From a virus: a DNA stretch of 51,726 bases. Position 1 is the stretch's first letter, and each line of letters begins with the position of its first letter. The notes beneath the pieces were generated by a model that ran no database searches, was not told the DNA's origin, and saw nothing but the letters and a program-made list of their open reading frames with translations. Below are positions 30,465-38,519 of the stretch, in pieces. A program made the position numbers and the translations under genes. The DNA is taken from positions 1-51,726 of the IMG/VR virus record IMGVR_UViG_3300025000_000140. One strand, written 5' to 3'.

Positions 30465-30668
30465 TTGAAATACATAAAGATAAAAATTGAATTTGGGTGT
30501 TGCGGGAAAACGGAAAAAGTAATTAAACTTCGCTTAGAAAAAGGTATCTTCTCAAAAGGGGTTGATCTAATAATTAACGGTAAATTTGAAGGGCGTATGC
30601 CTGTTTCAAAGATTACCAATAGGATATTAAAAAGAGTAAGTGAATATTTAAAGGAGAAAGAAAAATGA
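30465..30668 (+). CDS. Small unknown protein
   Basis: 67 aa, TTG start with AAAGGGG upstream. Basic, beta-rich N-terminus and helical C-terminus. ATGA coupling with the next gene. No family recognised. Confidence 0.45.
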   Translation: MKYIKIKIEFGCCGKTEKVIKLRLEKGIFSKGVDLIINGKFEGRMPVSKITNRILKRVSEYLKEKEK

Positions 30669-30883
30669 AAATTGAAATAAGCGGAGAAAAATTTATCAAC
30701 ATCATTTGCGAAAGAATGAAAGAGATAGGTAAGGGAGACAGGCTTTATGATTCCAACATCTTACAAGCGATTAAAGAATTAACCGTTTATGAACTTCGGG
30801 AAATAATTTCTTTCGGCGATGTGCATACTTGGCATAATGAAAGAATAAAAAGATTAGAGGGCACTATTTCAGCACCTGACTAA
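30665..30883 (+). CDS. Small unknown protein, end of early block
   Basis: 72 aa, helical and charged. Coupled to the preceding gene. Its stop overlaps that of the convergent minus-strand gene by 4 nt, marking where early and late transcription meet. Confidence 0.5.
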   Translation: MKIEISGEKFINIICERMKEIGKGDRLYDSNILQAIKELTVYELREIISFGDVHTWHNERIKRLEGTISAPD

Positions 30884-31080
30884 TCATCCGTCAACAAAAT
30901 AACTTCCTTCAACCTTGCCATAACTTTCGGGTCTGTTATGGCACGCTCATATCCCTTCTGTTCTGCTTGTTCAAGTGCCTCTATTATCAGGGATTTAAGC
31001 TCATGTGTCTGGCTTTGATTAAGACGCTCCCCGACCTTCTCTACTATTAAGGTTGCCTGGTATAAATATGGGCTGTTCAT
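30880..31080 (-). CDS. Small helical protein, end of late block
   Basis: 66 aa from ATG 31080. The frame is open to 31173, but that part overlaps a zinc-ribbon-like gene in another frame. Helical and charged, with no family recognised. Last gene of the late block. Confidence 0.5.
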   Translation of the reverse strand: MNSPYLYQATLIVEKVGERLNQSQTHELKSLIIEALEQAEQKGYERAITDPKVMARLKEVILLTDD

Positions 31081-31210
31081 TTTTTTTCTTAATTGTTGGT
31101 AATACATAATATCCGCAGGTTGAGCATTTGTAAATTGGTTTTTTATTAAATAACTCTGCTTTGAGTAATCCATTGCAGGTTGATTCTATGTTGATTTCTT
31201 TGTGTGTCAT
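31019..31210 (-). CDS. Small zinc-ribbon-like protein
   Basis: 63 aa. YKCSTCGYYV near residues 28-37 looks like the second half of a zinc ribbon; the first half has only one Cys (STCNG). Overlaps the 30880 gene by 62 nt in another frame. Ribosome site weak. Either this or the longer reading of the neighbour may be the real product. Confidence 0.4.
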   Translation of the reverse strand: MTHKEINIESTCNGLLKAELFNKKPIYKCSTCGYYVLPTIKKKNEQPIFIPGNLNSREGRGAS

Positions 31211-31253
31211 ATTGCACTTTAAAAGTTATACCTTGATGTTATAATATTTAATC

Positions 31254-32426
31254 TTATAAGTTTGCCGAAAATTGAGCAACTAATCCCTTTTCCTTATGCC
31301 ATAAAAAAGCATCCATAGCCCTTAACGATCCGATATAACCTTTTGAATAATGCCATTGATCCGCGGGTGAAATGCTTCTTAAAATTCTTGTTGTTACACC
31401 ATTCTTTTCGTCAATGGAAATTGTATCAATTTTTTTGCTGTGGTGTTTATCTCCTAAGTGCCATTCTCTAAATTTTGCATTAGCATATAATTGAGGTTCT
31501 TCAATAGCCATTACTGTAGGTAAGTCCTGCATCTTTTCATCTTTGCCGTGTGCATATCCAATTAAACATTTTCCGTATGAATAATACTTCCTGCTTCTTG
31601 GTGAATTATCTATCTTAACCCCGGTAACTTTATTATACCAGCACTCTAAGGAATCACCTAAATAAAAAGCTCTTTCAACATCATGGTTTCCCGGGATAAC
31701 TAAAACGTCAACCGGTGCAACGACTCTAAGTTTGTCAATAATCTTTACGATTAATAATCTTCCTTGCTTAAATGTTTTCTTCCACCTGGTGTCCTCTTGC
31801 TGCGGAGTTCCGGCTGCTGTTGTATTCGCCTTATTATCTACATTGAAAAAATCATTTCCAACAATAAGAAGAAATTTTTCAACGTTAAATAATTTAGCCC
31901 TGCTTATATGTTCTTCTATACAAGTAATAGTATCCTTTTCTGCAATATCGATATCATAATCAATTCCGGTTTCTTTATTCCAAGTATGCTTTCCAAAGTG
32001 AATATCAAACGGATCAATTTCATATACATAAGGCTCTTTATCCTTCGAGTATTTAATAGCTAAATAATTAGGCTTATGTTTCTTTATCTCATATATTATT
32101 TCTTCTTTAACTGAATTAAGCTCAATCAAAGGATAGTTCTTCTTCAGGTATGCTTTAACCCTGAAAAGAGTATTGATAACCGCTTTATCTTTTCTTCTAC
32201 CTTCATCATAACTTCTTATCTTTGCCGGTGAACCCCAACTTGAACATTCCCACCTATCAACAGTCCATATACTTATATCTATTTTGCAAACTTTAATTAA
32301 TTCATCTAATGATTTTATTTCCCTGTTTACAAGTGTGTTAACTTCTGCCTTGCCGTCTTTTTCAGTAAACGAATAAAGCTGTTCCGGTTTTTGTTCTAAA
32401 GATTTTCCGTCAACTTGAAATCTCAT
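31254..32426 (-). CDS. Calcineurin-like metallophosphoesterase
   Basis: 390 aa. The C-terminal part has the metal-binding series of this superfamily: DxH (DPFDIHFGK), GND (IVGNDFF), PGNHD, AHG and a late HLGDKHH. The first 110 residues are an extra helical domain. It would hydrolyse phosphodiester bonds, in nucleic acids or nucleotides. Its start overlaps the stop of the HTH gene upstream (ATGA). Location at the end of the late block, after lysis genes, is unusual for a replication enzyme. Confidence 0.82.
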   Translation of the reverse strand: MRFQVDGKSLEQKPEQLYSFTEKDGKAEVNTLVNREIKSLDELIKVCKIDISIWTVDRWECSSWGSPAKIRSYDEGRRKDKAVINTLFRVKAYLKKNYPLIELNSVKEEIIYEIKKHKPNYLAIKYSKDKEPYVYEIDPFDIHFGKHTWNKETGIDYDIDIAEKDTITCIEEHISRAKLFNVEKFLLIVGNDFFNVDNKANTTAAGTPQQEDTRWKKTFKQGRLLIVKIIDKLRVVAPVDVLVIPGNHDVERAFYLGDSLECWYNKVTGVKIDNSPRSRKYYSYGKCLIGYAHGKDEKMQDLPTVMAIEEPQLYANAKFREWHLGDKHHSKKIDTISIDEKNGVTTRILRSISPADQWHYSKGYIGSLRAMDAFLWHKEKGLVAQFSANL

Positions 32427-32686
32427 GTTTTTTCTTTCAGATATGCTTGAATAGTTTTTTTATTTCCCCAAAGATTTCCAACATGACCGCCCTGCCTTAT
32501 AATAAATCCGTCTATTGAATTGTCTGTTGTATATTGTGCAATAGTTTTAGGGGAAGATTTAATTTGTTGAGCAAGGCTTTTTGTAGTAAATAAAACTCCG
32601 TCTTTTTGCTTGGCTAAAAATTCTCTCATTTTAATTAAAGATGGAGCCGAGCCGTTTGAAGCACCACCCATTATTTCAAATTTCAT
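32423..32686 (-). CDS. HTH DNA-binding protein
   Basis: 87 aa. FTTKSLAQQIKSSPKTIAQYTTDN resembles a helix-turn-helix, followed by a wing-like IIRQGGHVGNLWG. Coupled to the phosphoesterase gene, so the two may act together. The 129 bp upstream contain repeats (32756-32814) and a small hairpin. Confidence 0.5.
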   Translation of the reverse strand: MKFEIMGGASNGSAPSLIKMREFLAKQKDGVLFTTKSLAQQIKSSPKTIAQYTTDNSIDGFIIRQGGHVGNLWGNKKTIQAYLKEKT

Positions 32687-32735
32687 TTGTTATCCTTTTG
32701 ATTAATTCAACCGATATGTTTGAATTTCGCTTTCT

Positions 32736-32814
32736 CAACCATTTTGGTTGAATCATTAAAGTAAATTATAAATTTCCTTAATGGAGTTTAAAGGCGTTAA
32801 AGTAAATTATAAAT
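32736..32814. repeat. Direct 18-bp repeats and hairpin in a late-block gap
   Basis: TTAAAGTAAATTATAAAT occurs at 32756-32773 and 32797-32814, 41 bp apart (about four helical turns). CAACC-ATTTT-GGTTG (32736-32750) forms a small hairpin next to them. May be an operator or internal promoter for the HTH-phosphoesterase pair. Confidence 0.5.
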
Positions 32815-32815
32815 C

Positions 32816-33061
32816 TCAAAACTCCACATTAATCAATTCGTGCATATAAAACATATAAGTGCTGCAATAATTAGTATCGCTTAACGCTGAAACACTTGCC
32901 AAACATTTTATACCCCATCTATCAGGCAGTTCATGGTATGCTGCTCTAAATTGATTACCGTAATATTTTGATTTAGGGTTAATAACTCTTACAACATCAC
33001 CTTTGTTTAAGTGATAAGAAGAACATCCGCAAAACAATAAAGCTATTAGTAATATTCTCAT
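32816..33061 (-). CDS. Small lipoprotein of the lysis region
   Basis: 81 aa. Short signal (RILLIALLFCGCSS) with a lipobox-like CGC. Beta-rich mature part. Located right after the spanin-like gene, so an outer-membrane spanin subunit is possible, though size and fold do not prove it. ATG overlaps the end of the 26-aa peptide (ATGA). Confidence 0.5.
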   Translation of the reverse strand: MRILLIALLFCGCSSYHLNKGDVVRVINPKSKYYGNQFRAAYHELPDRWGIKCLASVSALSDTNYCSTYMFYMHELINVEF

Positions 33062-33138
33062 GTCTTACCTCTAAAAAATTGTATAATCTCTCTTATCAAT
33101 TCTGCTATTGCAAAGGCAATGAATTTTAGGATATTCAT
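33058..33138 (-). CDS. 26-aa hydrophobic peptide of the lysis region
   Basis: ATG overlaps the stop of the 33135 gene and its own stop overlaps the lipoprotein start (ATGA twice). NILKFIAFAIAELIREIIQFF is a hydrophobic or amphipathic helix. Could be a small membrane-active lysis peptide or merely a coupling leader. Confidence 0.45.
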   Translation of the reverse strand: MNILKFIAFAIAELIREIIQFFRGKT

Positions 33139-33665
33139 AAATTCTTTCCTGCGGTTATTATTTTATAAACTCCATAAGCAATAGCTACAATTACACCTGT
33201 TGCAATTATAATTCCTGTGTAAACGCCTTTTTCAAAATTCCAGAAAGGTGCATCAGGAACTTCCACTGTATCCATTTTGAAGTGCCTAAAAACGGTATCA
33301 ACTCTTACCACTTCATAAACAGGGATTACTATTTCATTCAACAATAAATCAAATGCGGAACGGTCTAAATCATGTATAATAGTTGCGTTGATTGTTATTG
33401 AATCTCTTATAATTCCTAAGTTATCTTTTAGTGCAACTTTCTTCTTTACTTTTCCTGTGAAAATATTCCCCTCTCGTATTGCAGGAATATCCGTTATCTC
33501 TACATCAGCCGTCCAATGACTTACGGTAGTATCAGGTAAGCCCACCACGAGGCTGTCGGGCGTGTGCTGAGTGATTTTAGGAACTGAACACTTTCCAGCG
33601 AAGAATGAAAGTGTAATTAAGATTAGTCCTGTAGCTACAATGTAAGCCCAAGTAGTTAGTTTCAT
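33135..33665 (-). CDS. Two-span membrane protein, spanin-like candidate
   Basis: 176 aa. N-terminal hydrophobic span (about residues 5-25, with Cys26 after FFAGK), a beta-rich Asp/Thr/Val middle, and a C-terminal span (about 148-170). An N-terminal anchor plus C-terminal membrane span around a periplasmic part resembles unimolecular spanins, which fuse inner and outer membranes at lysis, but the lipobox is not canonical. It directly follows the transglycosylase gene. Confidence 0.45.
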   Translation of the reverse strand: MKLTTWAYIVATGLILITLSFFAGKCSVPKITQHTPDSLVVGLPDTTVSHWTADVEITDIPAIREGNIFTGKVKKKVALKDNLGIIRDSITINATIIHDLDRSAFDLLLNEIVIPVYEVVRVDTVFRHFKMDTVEVPDAPFWNFEKGVYTGIIIATGVIVAIAYGVYKIITAGKNL

Positions 33666-33686
33666 AGTGCAAATTTACGGAACGTG

Positions 33687-34160
33687 TTAGGGGTGTTCAA
33701 GATGAGATTTGACAGGCGCATCTTTCTTATACTCCTGATAGTAGTTGTTAATCCTTCTTACATAGTCTTGTGTTTCTTTAGGATAGGGTTTGTTCTTCTT
33801 TACATTGCCAATACCAAAATTGTAAGCCGCCAGAGCTTTATCCATATCCTTAAGCTGCTTTAACAGCCAAGCCATATATCTTGCCTGTGCATTCAAATTA
33901 GATTCAGGGTCAAATACATCACCGTGCCCCCATTCATTCCATGTAGCGGGCATAAATTGAGAAAGCCCTTTAGCGCCAACTCTTGAAACTGCCTTTGTAT
34001 TAAATCTGCTTTCCTGCTTAACCTGTGCTTTCAGCAAAAGCCAATCAATGCTGTTAGCCTCTCCAAACTTTTTAAACAGATCATCATATACATTTTCTTT
34101 AGGTAGCATTAATAATATCCATAATGTTATTAAGTTTAAGTAAATAATAAGCCCCACCAC
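33687..34160 (-). CDS. Lytic transglycosylase endolysin with N-terminal membrane segment
   Basis: 157 aa from GTG 34160. Catalytic Glu50 in KQESRFN, with GAKGLSQFMPATW and AAYNFGIGNV, the full motif set of the SLT (Slt70-like) fold. It cleaves peptidoglycan. The first 18 residues are hydrophobic (VGLIIYLNLITLWILLM), like a signal-anchor endolysin. If ATG 34109 is used the protein lacks this anchor and would need the holin. The GTG has GAGAGG upstream. Confidence 0.85.
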   Translation of the reverse strand: MVGLIIYLNLITLWILLMLPKENVYDDLFKKFGEANSIDWLLLKAQVKQESRFNTKAVSRVGAKGLSQFMPATWNEWGHGDVFDPESNLNAQARYMAWLLKQLKDMDKALAAYNFGIGNVKKNKPYPKETQDYVRRINNYYQEYKKDAPVKSHLEHP

Positions 34161-34273
34161 TGCCTCTCATACGAGCTAAAGAGAGTTTTATCAGGTATAG
34201 TTTTTCTTTTGCTGTCATTATTTTTTTTCTGTAGTTAGTTAAGAAGTGCCCTTAATTAAAAGGGCGGTAAGAA

Positions 34274-34483
34274 TTATTCTCTTGGATTGCTTGTTGTTCC
34301 GGTCTGATTACCGTCTTTAGCAAATATTAATCCAAGTGATACTAAGAACCCTGTAAACGATAAAGCAACTTCATCAGGTATTTCAAACCCGAAAACGGAT
34401 TTAGCAAGCCAAAGAATCCCTGTTGCCAATCCTGTTACCGTTGTTTTCCAGTTCTTAATTACCAGATCAATTATAGTAGCCAT
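34274..34483 (-). CDS. Holin candidate
   Basis: 69 aa. Two hydrophobic segments (about residues 14-31 and 39-55) separated by an acidic turn, and a charged C-terminus. Size, topology and place before the transglycosylase gene fit a small holin. AAGGAG upstream of the ATG. Confidence 0.6.
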   Translation of the reverse strand: MATIIDLVIKNWKTTVTGLATGILWLAKSVFGFEIPDEVALSFTGFLVSLGLIFAKDGNQTGTTSNPRE

Positions 34484-34495
34484 GAATCACTCCTT

Positions 34496-34723
34496 TTATT
34501 TATTGTTTTCTAACAACGTTTCTATTCTCACTAAGCGTGAAATAGTCTCCTGCTTAAAATCGTTTATATTACAATTGACACGTTCAAATCTATCAAGGTA
34601 ATTTTCCTTAATTTCTTTAACCTCTGTTTCAATGTTGCCAACCCTTGTATCTCTCTTCTTCCATGAATAGAGAACCGCGCTGCTAATTAATCCACTGCCC
34701 AACAACGATATGATTATCTCCAT
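34496..34723 (-). CDS. Membrane protein with coiled coil, holin-associated candidate
   Basis: 75 aa. N-terminal span (residues 3-20) then a charged coiled coil (GNIETEVKEIKENYLDRFERV...). Resembles the XhlA/hemolysin-type proteins that accompany holins, although those have the span at the C-terminus. First gene of the lysis cassette. Confidence 0.5.
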   Translation of the reverse strand: MEIIISLLGSGLISSAVLYSWKKRDTRVGNIETEVKEIKENYLDRFERVNCNINDFKQETISRLVRIETLLENNK

Positions 34724-34857
34724 GTTCTTCTCTGTAGTAATTCTGTAAATTTAATTTTCCACTCCCGAAATAATTCGGGTAATGTTTTAAATGACTAACT
34801 AACTGTTCTTCCATCCCTTTCAGCTTTCCGCTTTCCTGTCAAAAATTTATTTATTAA

Positions 34858-37179
34858 TTAAAGTGTTAACGGCTTATTTAACAATAATGTGGTTTTAACC
34901 ATCTCGAACCAGAGATCAAAGCCCACAGCGTCTGGATGTTGCCCATCTTGTGTGTACCATAGACCGCCCTCACCACCTTCCAAAGTTCCGCCCCGATTCT
35001 CAATTTTTCGTCTAAAAAATTCGAATATATTTATATACGGAACCTTGTTGTCCCAGCAAGTTTGCTTAGTGGCTTCGCTATGATCTTCCATTGAGTACGT
35101 TTGATTAGGGGGGGCATACAATGTATAATAATTAGTACCAGAACCATTATCGCCCATAGGGTTGCAGCTCATAAAGGCATAATCTCTAATATCATTTGCA
35201 TCAAAGAAGTCTATAACTTCTTGAATTTGCGATTTCGTTTCCGCCGTTGTATGTTCGGCTGTGTTATTCATTAGTGGCAGTTGTAACAATACAGCATCAA
35301 CATCATTTTCTCCTATTTCTGCATTTAGATGTTCATCAATCAAAGTTCGTAATTCATGCCCGCTGTGTCCGCAACTCATTATCATTAGTGTATTGCCCGT
35401 CCAATACATTACCCCCCATACCATAAGCGTTTTAGTATTGTTTGCTTTGGTTAGCCTAATGGTATTAGCACCAGACCCAGTTGGGAGCCCAATATACTGC
35501 TCAACATAAAACGGATTGCCTGTGTCTAAGGCACTATCTTTTGTCCGGTAGGTGTCAATCGTTGCAGCGCCATAAGCAGAAGGGTCACTACCATTAATGG
35601 TCACAGTCACGGCATCGTCATAATCTTGACCGTTTTCGTTGTCATCAATGTGTATTATTAGACCAACATTATCCATTCCATCAGGTATGCTTATTTCCGC
35701 ATAAGCGTTAGCCTCTTGCGTATATTTAAAGTATTCACTTCCACCAGAGTTTACAAGAGTAGACCCGTTCTCATCAGCCCAAGTCCCGCTTAATGTCCAG
35801 TCTGTATGCCTTATTGCTCTGTAGGTTGGTGCGTTATATTTTAAATAATCATATACCCTCCTTGCAAAAGTATTATTATATAATCTTGGTGGCATTACAT
35901 CCAAATCGCCCTCGCCATCGACCACAGCCCCGCCGGAATTATATACCATCAAACTATCACCCATAATTGCTATTTTTGTAAGTTCCTTATCATCCTTACC
36001 TATTGCTTGTAAAAAATCCATTGTCCCCCAGCTTTCGCCTATTGGAGTTGTGACAGCTTCTAACGAGGCGATGTCTGCTTCTATTGAATCAATATCTGCG
36101 TTTATTGTTTCTATGTCCGCGTATATGGAATCTATTGACTCAAACAAGACTTCTTGAGAGGGAACAATTTCCCTTACTTTTACATCGTCAACCTCTATAC
36201 CTAAACCATTGTTGTCACCACTCAGAACACCAATGCTAACCACAGCTGTACTTGCTACAATATTCCCTCGGAAAAACTGTTCTGTGGGAGTCGGTGTTAC
36301 ATAAATAGACCCTGCATGGTTTGGAGTTGTTGAAAAACCACCAATTTGTATAGTGGTGGCAGTCCCTATGTTTAACCTTATTTTACCCTCAACCCTATAA
36401 GTTTTGCCAACTTCACAAATATCCGGTATTTGCACGTTTTGGTGCTGTGCTATACCGCTAAACTTAACATACATTTTTCCCGCAACAGTTGAATTTATAT
36501 CTAATGTTGGTGTGTTAAGATTAGCTACCCAATCATTCGCACCACTCATATCCGAATTTTCATCTGCCACCAGACTCTCGGCACTTGTAATAATATAAGG
36601 TTCGATTGCTAACAGTCTTTGGTGGTATTCTTTATCAAGCAAACCCGGGATATAAAAATTCCCATCGCTGTAAGCCGCCCCAAGAAAGAACCGTTGATAA
36701 CCCTCTGATAAATCCGGCACTTCTGTCATTCTCTTCATTTGTAAGGTTACTGTCTGACTTACGCCAACACCCAATATATCGACATACAACATTTTAATCG
36801 CAGAAGAATCATAATAAGTGAACCCGGTGATTAACCCGCTACCAACACCAGACCCTCCTTCAATTGTTATAGTCCTTTGGTCAGAGGTATAAAGTATTAC
36901 AGCGGAACTAACAGATAATGTTTTGGCGGAACGGTCTATTGTAACTGTCCCCGCCGTCCAAATTGTAAAATTAGAACTTATCCGCATCCAATTACCTGCG
37001 GAAGTACCGTAGGCAATATAAAATTCACCTTCAAATTTGCCTATTTGTCCTTTATAGTTTGGGACATCTGTTATATAAGACAAGGCTTTAATTTGGTCTT
37101 TTAATCCCGTCTGTTTTAATTTATAACTATCATTAGCGTCAAAATTATTCGCTATTTGCTCTAAACCTTTTATATTCAT
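34858..37179 (-). CDS. Tail fibre / receptor-binding protein with SGNH esterase domain
   Basis: 773 aa. N-terminus (1-200) probably attaches to the tail. Around 205-345 a beta-sandwich resembles a carbohydrate-binding module. At 350-385 a coiled coil has the repeating units ADIETINADIDSIEADI. C-terminal SGNH/GDSL hydrolase: GDS at 407-409 and Asp745-x2-His748 (DGQHP). Such domains remove acetyl groups from surface polysaccharides, so the phage may trim its receptor. Last of the tail genes, before the lysis cassette. Confidence 0.7.
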   Translation of the reverse strand: MNIKGLEQIANNFDANDSYKLKQTGLKDQIKALSYITDVPNYKGQIGKFEGEFYIAYGTSAGNWMRISSNFTIWTAGTVTIDRSAKTLSVSSAVILYTSDQRTITIEGGSGVGSGLITGFTYYDSSAIKMLYVDILGVGVSQTVTLQMKRMTEVPDLSEGYQRFFLGAAYSDGNFYIPGLLDKEYHQRLLAIEPYIITSAESLVADENSDMSGANDWVANLNTPTLDINSTVAGKMYVKFSGIAQHQNVQIPDICEVGKTYRVEGKIRLNIGTATTIQIGGFSTTPNHAGSIYVTPTPTEQFFRGNIVASTAVVSIGVLSGDNNGLGIEVDDVKVREIVPSQEVLFESIDSIYADIETINADIDSIEADIASLEAVTTPIGESWGTMDFLQAIGKDDKELTKIAIMGDSLMVYNSGGAVVDGEGDLDVMPPRLYNNTFARRVYDYLKYNAPTYRAIRHTDWTLSGTWADENGSTLVNSGGSEYFKYTQEANAYAEISIPDGMDNVGLIIHIDDNENGQDYDDAVTVTINGSDPSAYGAATIDTYRTKDSALDTGNPFYVEQYIGLPTGSGANTIRLTKANNTKTLMVWGVMYWTGNTLMIMSCGHSGHELRTLIDEHLNAEIGENDVDAVLLQLPLMNNTAEHTTAETKSQIQEVIDFFDANDIRDYAFMSCNPMGDNGSGTNYYTLYAPPNQTYSMEDHSEATKQTCWDNKVPYINIFEFFRRKIENRGGTLEGGEGGLWYTQDGQHPDAVGFDLWFEMVKTTLLLNKPLTL

Positions 37180-37188
37180 TTTTTCCCT

Positions 37189-38178
37189 CTAAAACAATAA
37201 ATAATTATTACCGCTCTTAACAAATGTATAAGCGGTATGTTGATAATAAATAGTCAGCGAAACATCTCCATCTATTGTGCCCCCGCCACTCACAACCACG
37301 ACCACATCGCCAGAACCGGAGTCTATCTTTTTTATATGAAAGGCAGTTCCGTCCGGGATATTAGCAATAGGTAATGTCACAGTCTTATTTGTGGTAGAGG
37401 TCGTTATTTGTACGTAATAATTATCAATCGTTAATATTTGGTCTGCGGAATATGAAGATAGAGTGTTATATCTGATAACATCTTCTGCCAAACTATCCAC
37501 GCCCGTGCGGAGTGAATCCACTCTTTGAGATAAATTAAGAGTATCAGCTTTATCAAGCTTTACATCTAATAAACTATTAACCTGACTTTCAGTATATATA
37601 TTATTTAACGAATCTATGATTGCTAAAATTCTATTGTTGTGTGAAAGTGAAGTATCACTGTGAACTGCAAGGCTGTCATCAATTCTATTTAATGAATCCG
37701 AAATTATATCGGCGTTGATTGCAACCCCGCTAACTGCTAAAGATAAACTTTCAGTATTGTAAGCTAAGGTTAAAGAACTAATCTGGGAACTTGAAGGTCT
37801 GTTGGTGTAATTGAATTTACCTGCTAACCAAGTCTTATCATTAGTTCCATCATTCAATATCAATTCATAAAAGAGTAATCTTGGCGCTCTTAATGAAGTT
37901 AAAGAATCGGCAAGTGATTCAATTATTATAACAGAATCCGTAAAAGATACGTCAATGGTTTTAAGTGCTGTTGACGAGCCTTCCGCGCTCTTAATTTTAA
38001 ATTCACCAGTGTAACCACTAAAATCAAAACCTATTCCGTCTGCATCCGCAACGCCTATTTCAAGCAGTAGTTTATCGGAATAATAATGCACCAAGTCTAA
38101 GCGTGTAGGTGCGCTTGTGGTTATTGTCTGAGCCTGAATTATAGTTGCAAAGAATAGGAATAATAAAATCTTTTTCAT
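37189..38178 (-). CDS. Tail fibre-like protein with signal peptide
   Basis: 329 aa. Signal peptide at 1-17 ending IIQAQ. Residues 20-130 form a beta domain with DFSGYTGEFKIKS, similar in style to BppU-like N-terminal domains of baseplate proteins. A coiled-coil Ser/Leu/Asp region and a C-terminal beta domain follow. Probably part of the host-recognition apparatus. A cleavable signal on a virion protein is not expected. Confidence 0.55.
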   Translation of the reverse strand: MKKILLFLFFATIIQAQTITTSAPTRLDLVHYYSDKLLLEIGVADADGIGFDFSGYTGEFKIKSAEGSSTALKTIDVSFTDSVIIIESLADSLTSLRAPRLLFYELILNDGTNDKTWLAGKFNYTNRPSSSQISSLTLAYNTESLSLAVSGVAINADIISDSLNRIDDSLAVHSDTSLSHNNRILAIIDSLNNIYTESQVNSLLDVKLDKADTLNLSQRVDSLRTGVDSLAEDVIRYNTLSSYSADQILTIDNYYVQITTSTTNKTVTLPIANIPDGTAFHIKKIDSGSGDVVVVVSGGGTIDGDVSLTIYYQHTAYTFVKSGNNYLLF

Positions 38179-38519
38179 TTAACTAACCTTTTGATTAAGT
38201 ATATCATTAAAAGCCATGTAAGTATTTCACAGATTAAATAATACGGTTGAATTACTCCGCCTGTTTTATAGTGTAAAAAATAATCTTCAGCTATGTGTAA
38301 ATTCCAAAACGGAATTAAATAGCAATACCAGGTATCGTGCGCCCATGTATAAAATAAATTCCATTCATTAGGATCACTCTGAAATAATCTTCCAATGTCA
38401 GGCAATCCGCTTAAAATCATTGCAAGTAAAACAATGTGAATTTTTTTATCCACTTTGAAGTAGTCTAAAATGTAATACGATATTACCGCACCTTGAATTA
38501 TGTGATTAGGTGTTGTCAA
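38175..38519 (-). CDS. Membrane protein resembling YdjM/DUF457-type metal-dependent hydrolases
   Basis: 114 aa with several hydrophobic segments. The residues NHIIQG near the start, SGLPD in the middle and later HD and LHIAEDYFLH recall the His/Asp pattern of the membrane-bound DUF457/YdjM family, but the protein is shorter. Embedded between two tail-fibre genes with overlapping starts on both sides. Function unknown; possibly modifies the host envelope. Confidence 0.45.
   Translation of the reverse strand: MTTPNHIIQGAVISYYILDYFKVDKKIHIVLLAMILSGLPDIGRLFQSDPNEWNLFYTWAHDTWYCYLIPFWNLHIAEDYFLHYKTGGVIQPYYLICEILTWLLMIYLIKRLVK

Noticed and set aside
34099-34218. 39-codon minus-strand frame overlapping the endolysin start
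   Set aside because: No ribosome site and it covers the endolysin N-terminal anchor in another frame; only one of the two is likely used.
34764-34779. CCCGAA-ATAA-TTCGGG hairpin as a terminator before the lysis genes
   Set aside because: Only 6 bp and no U-tract on either strand.
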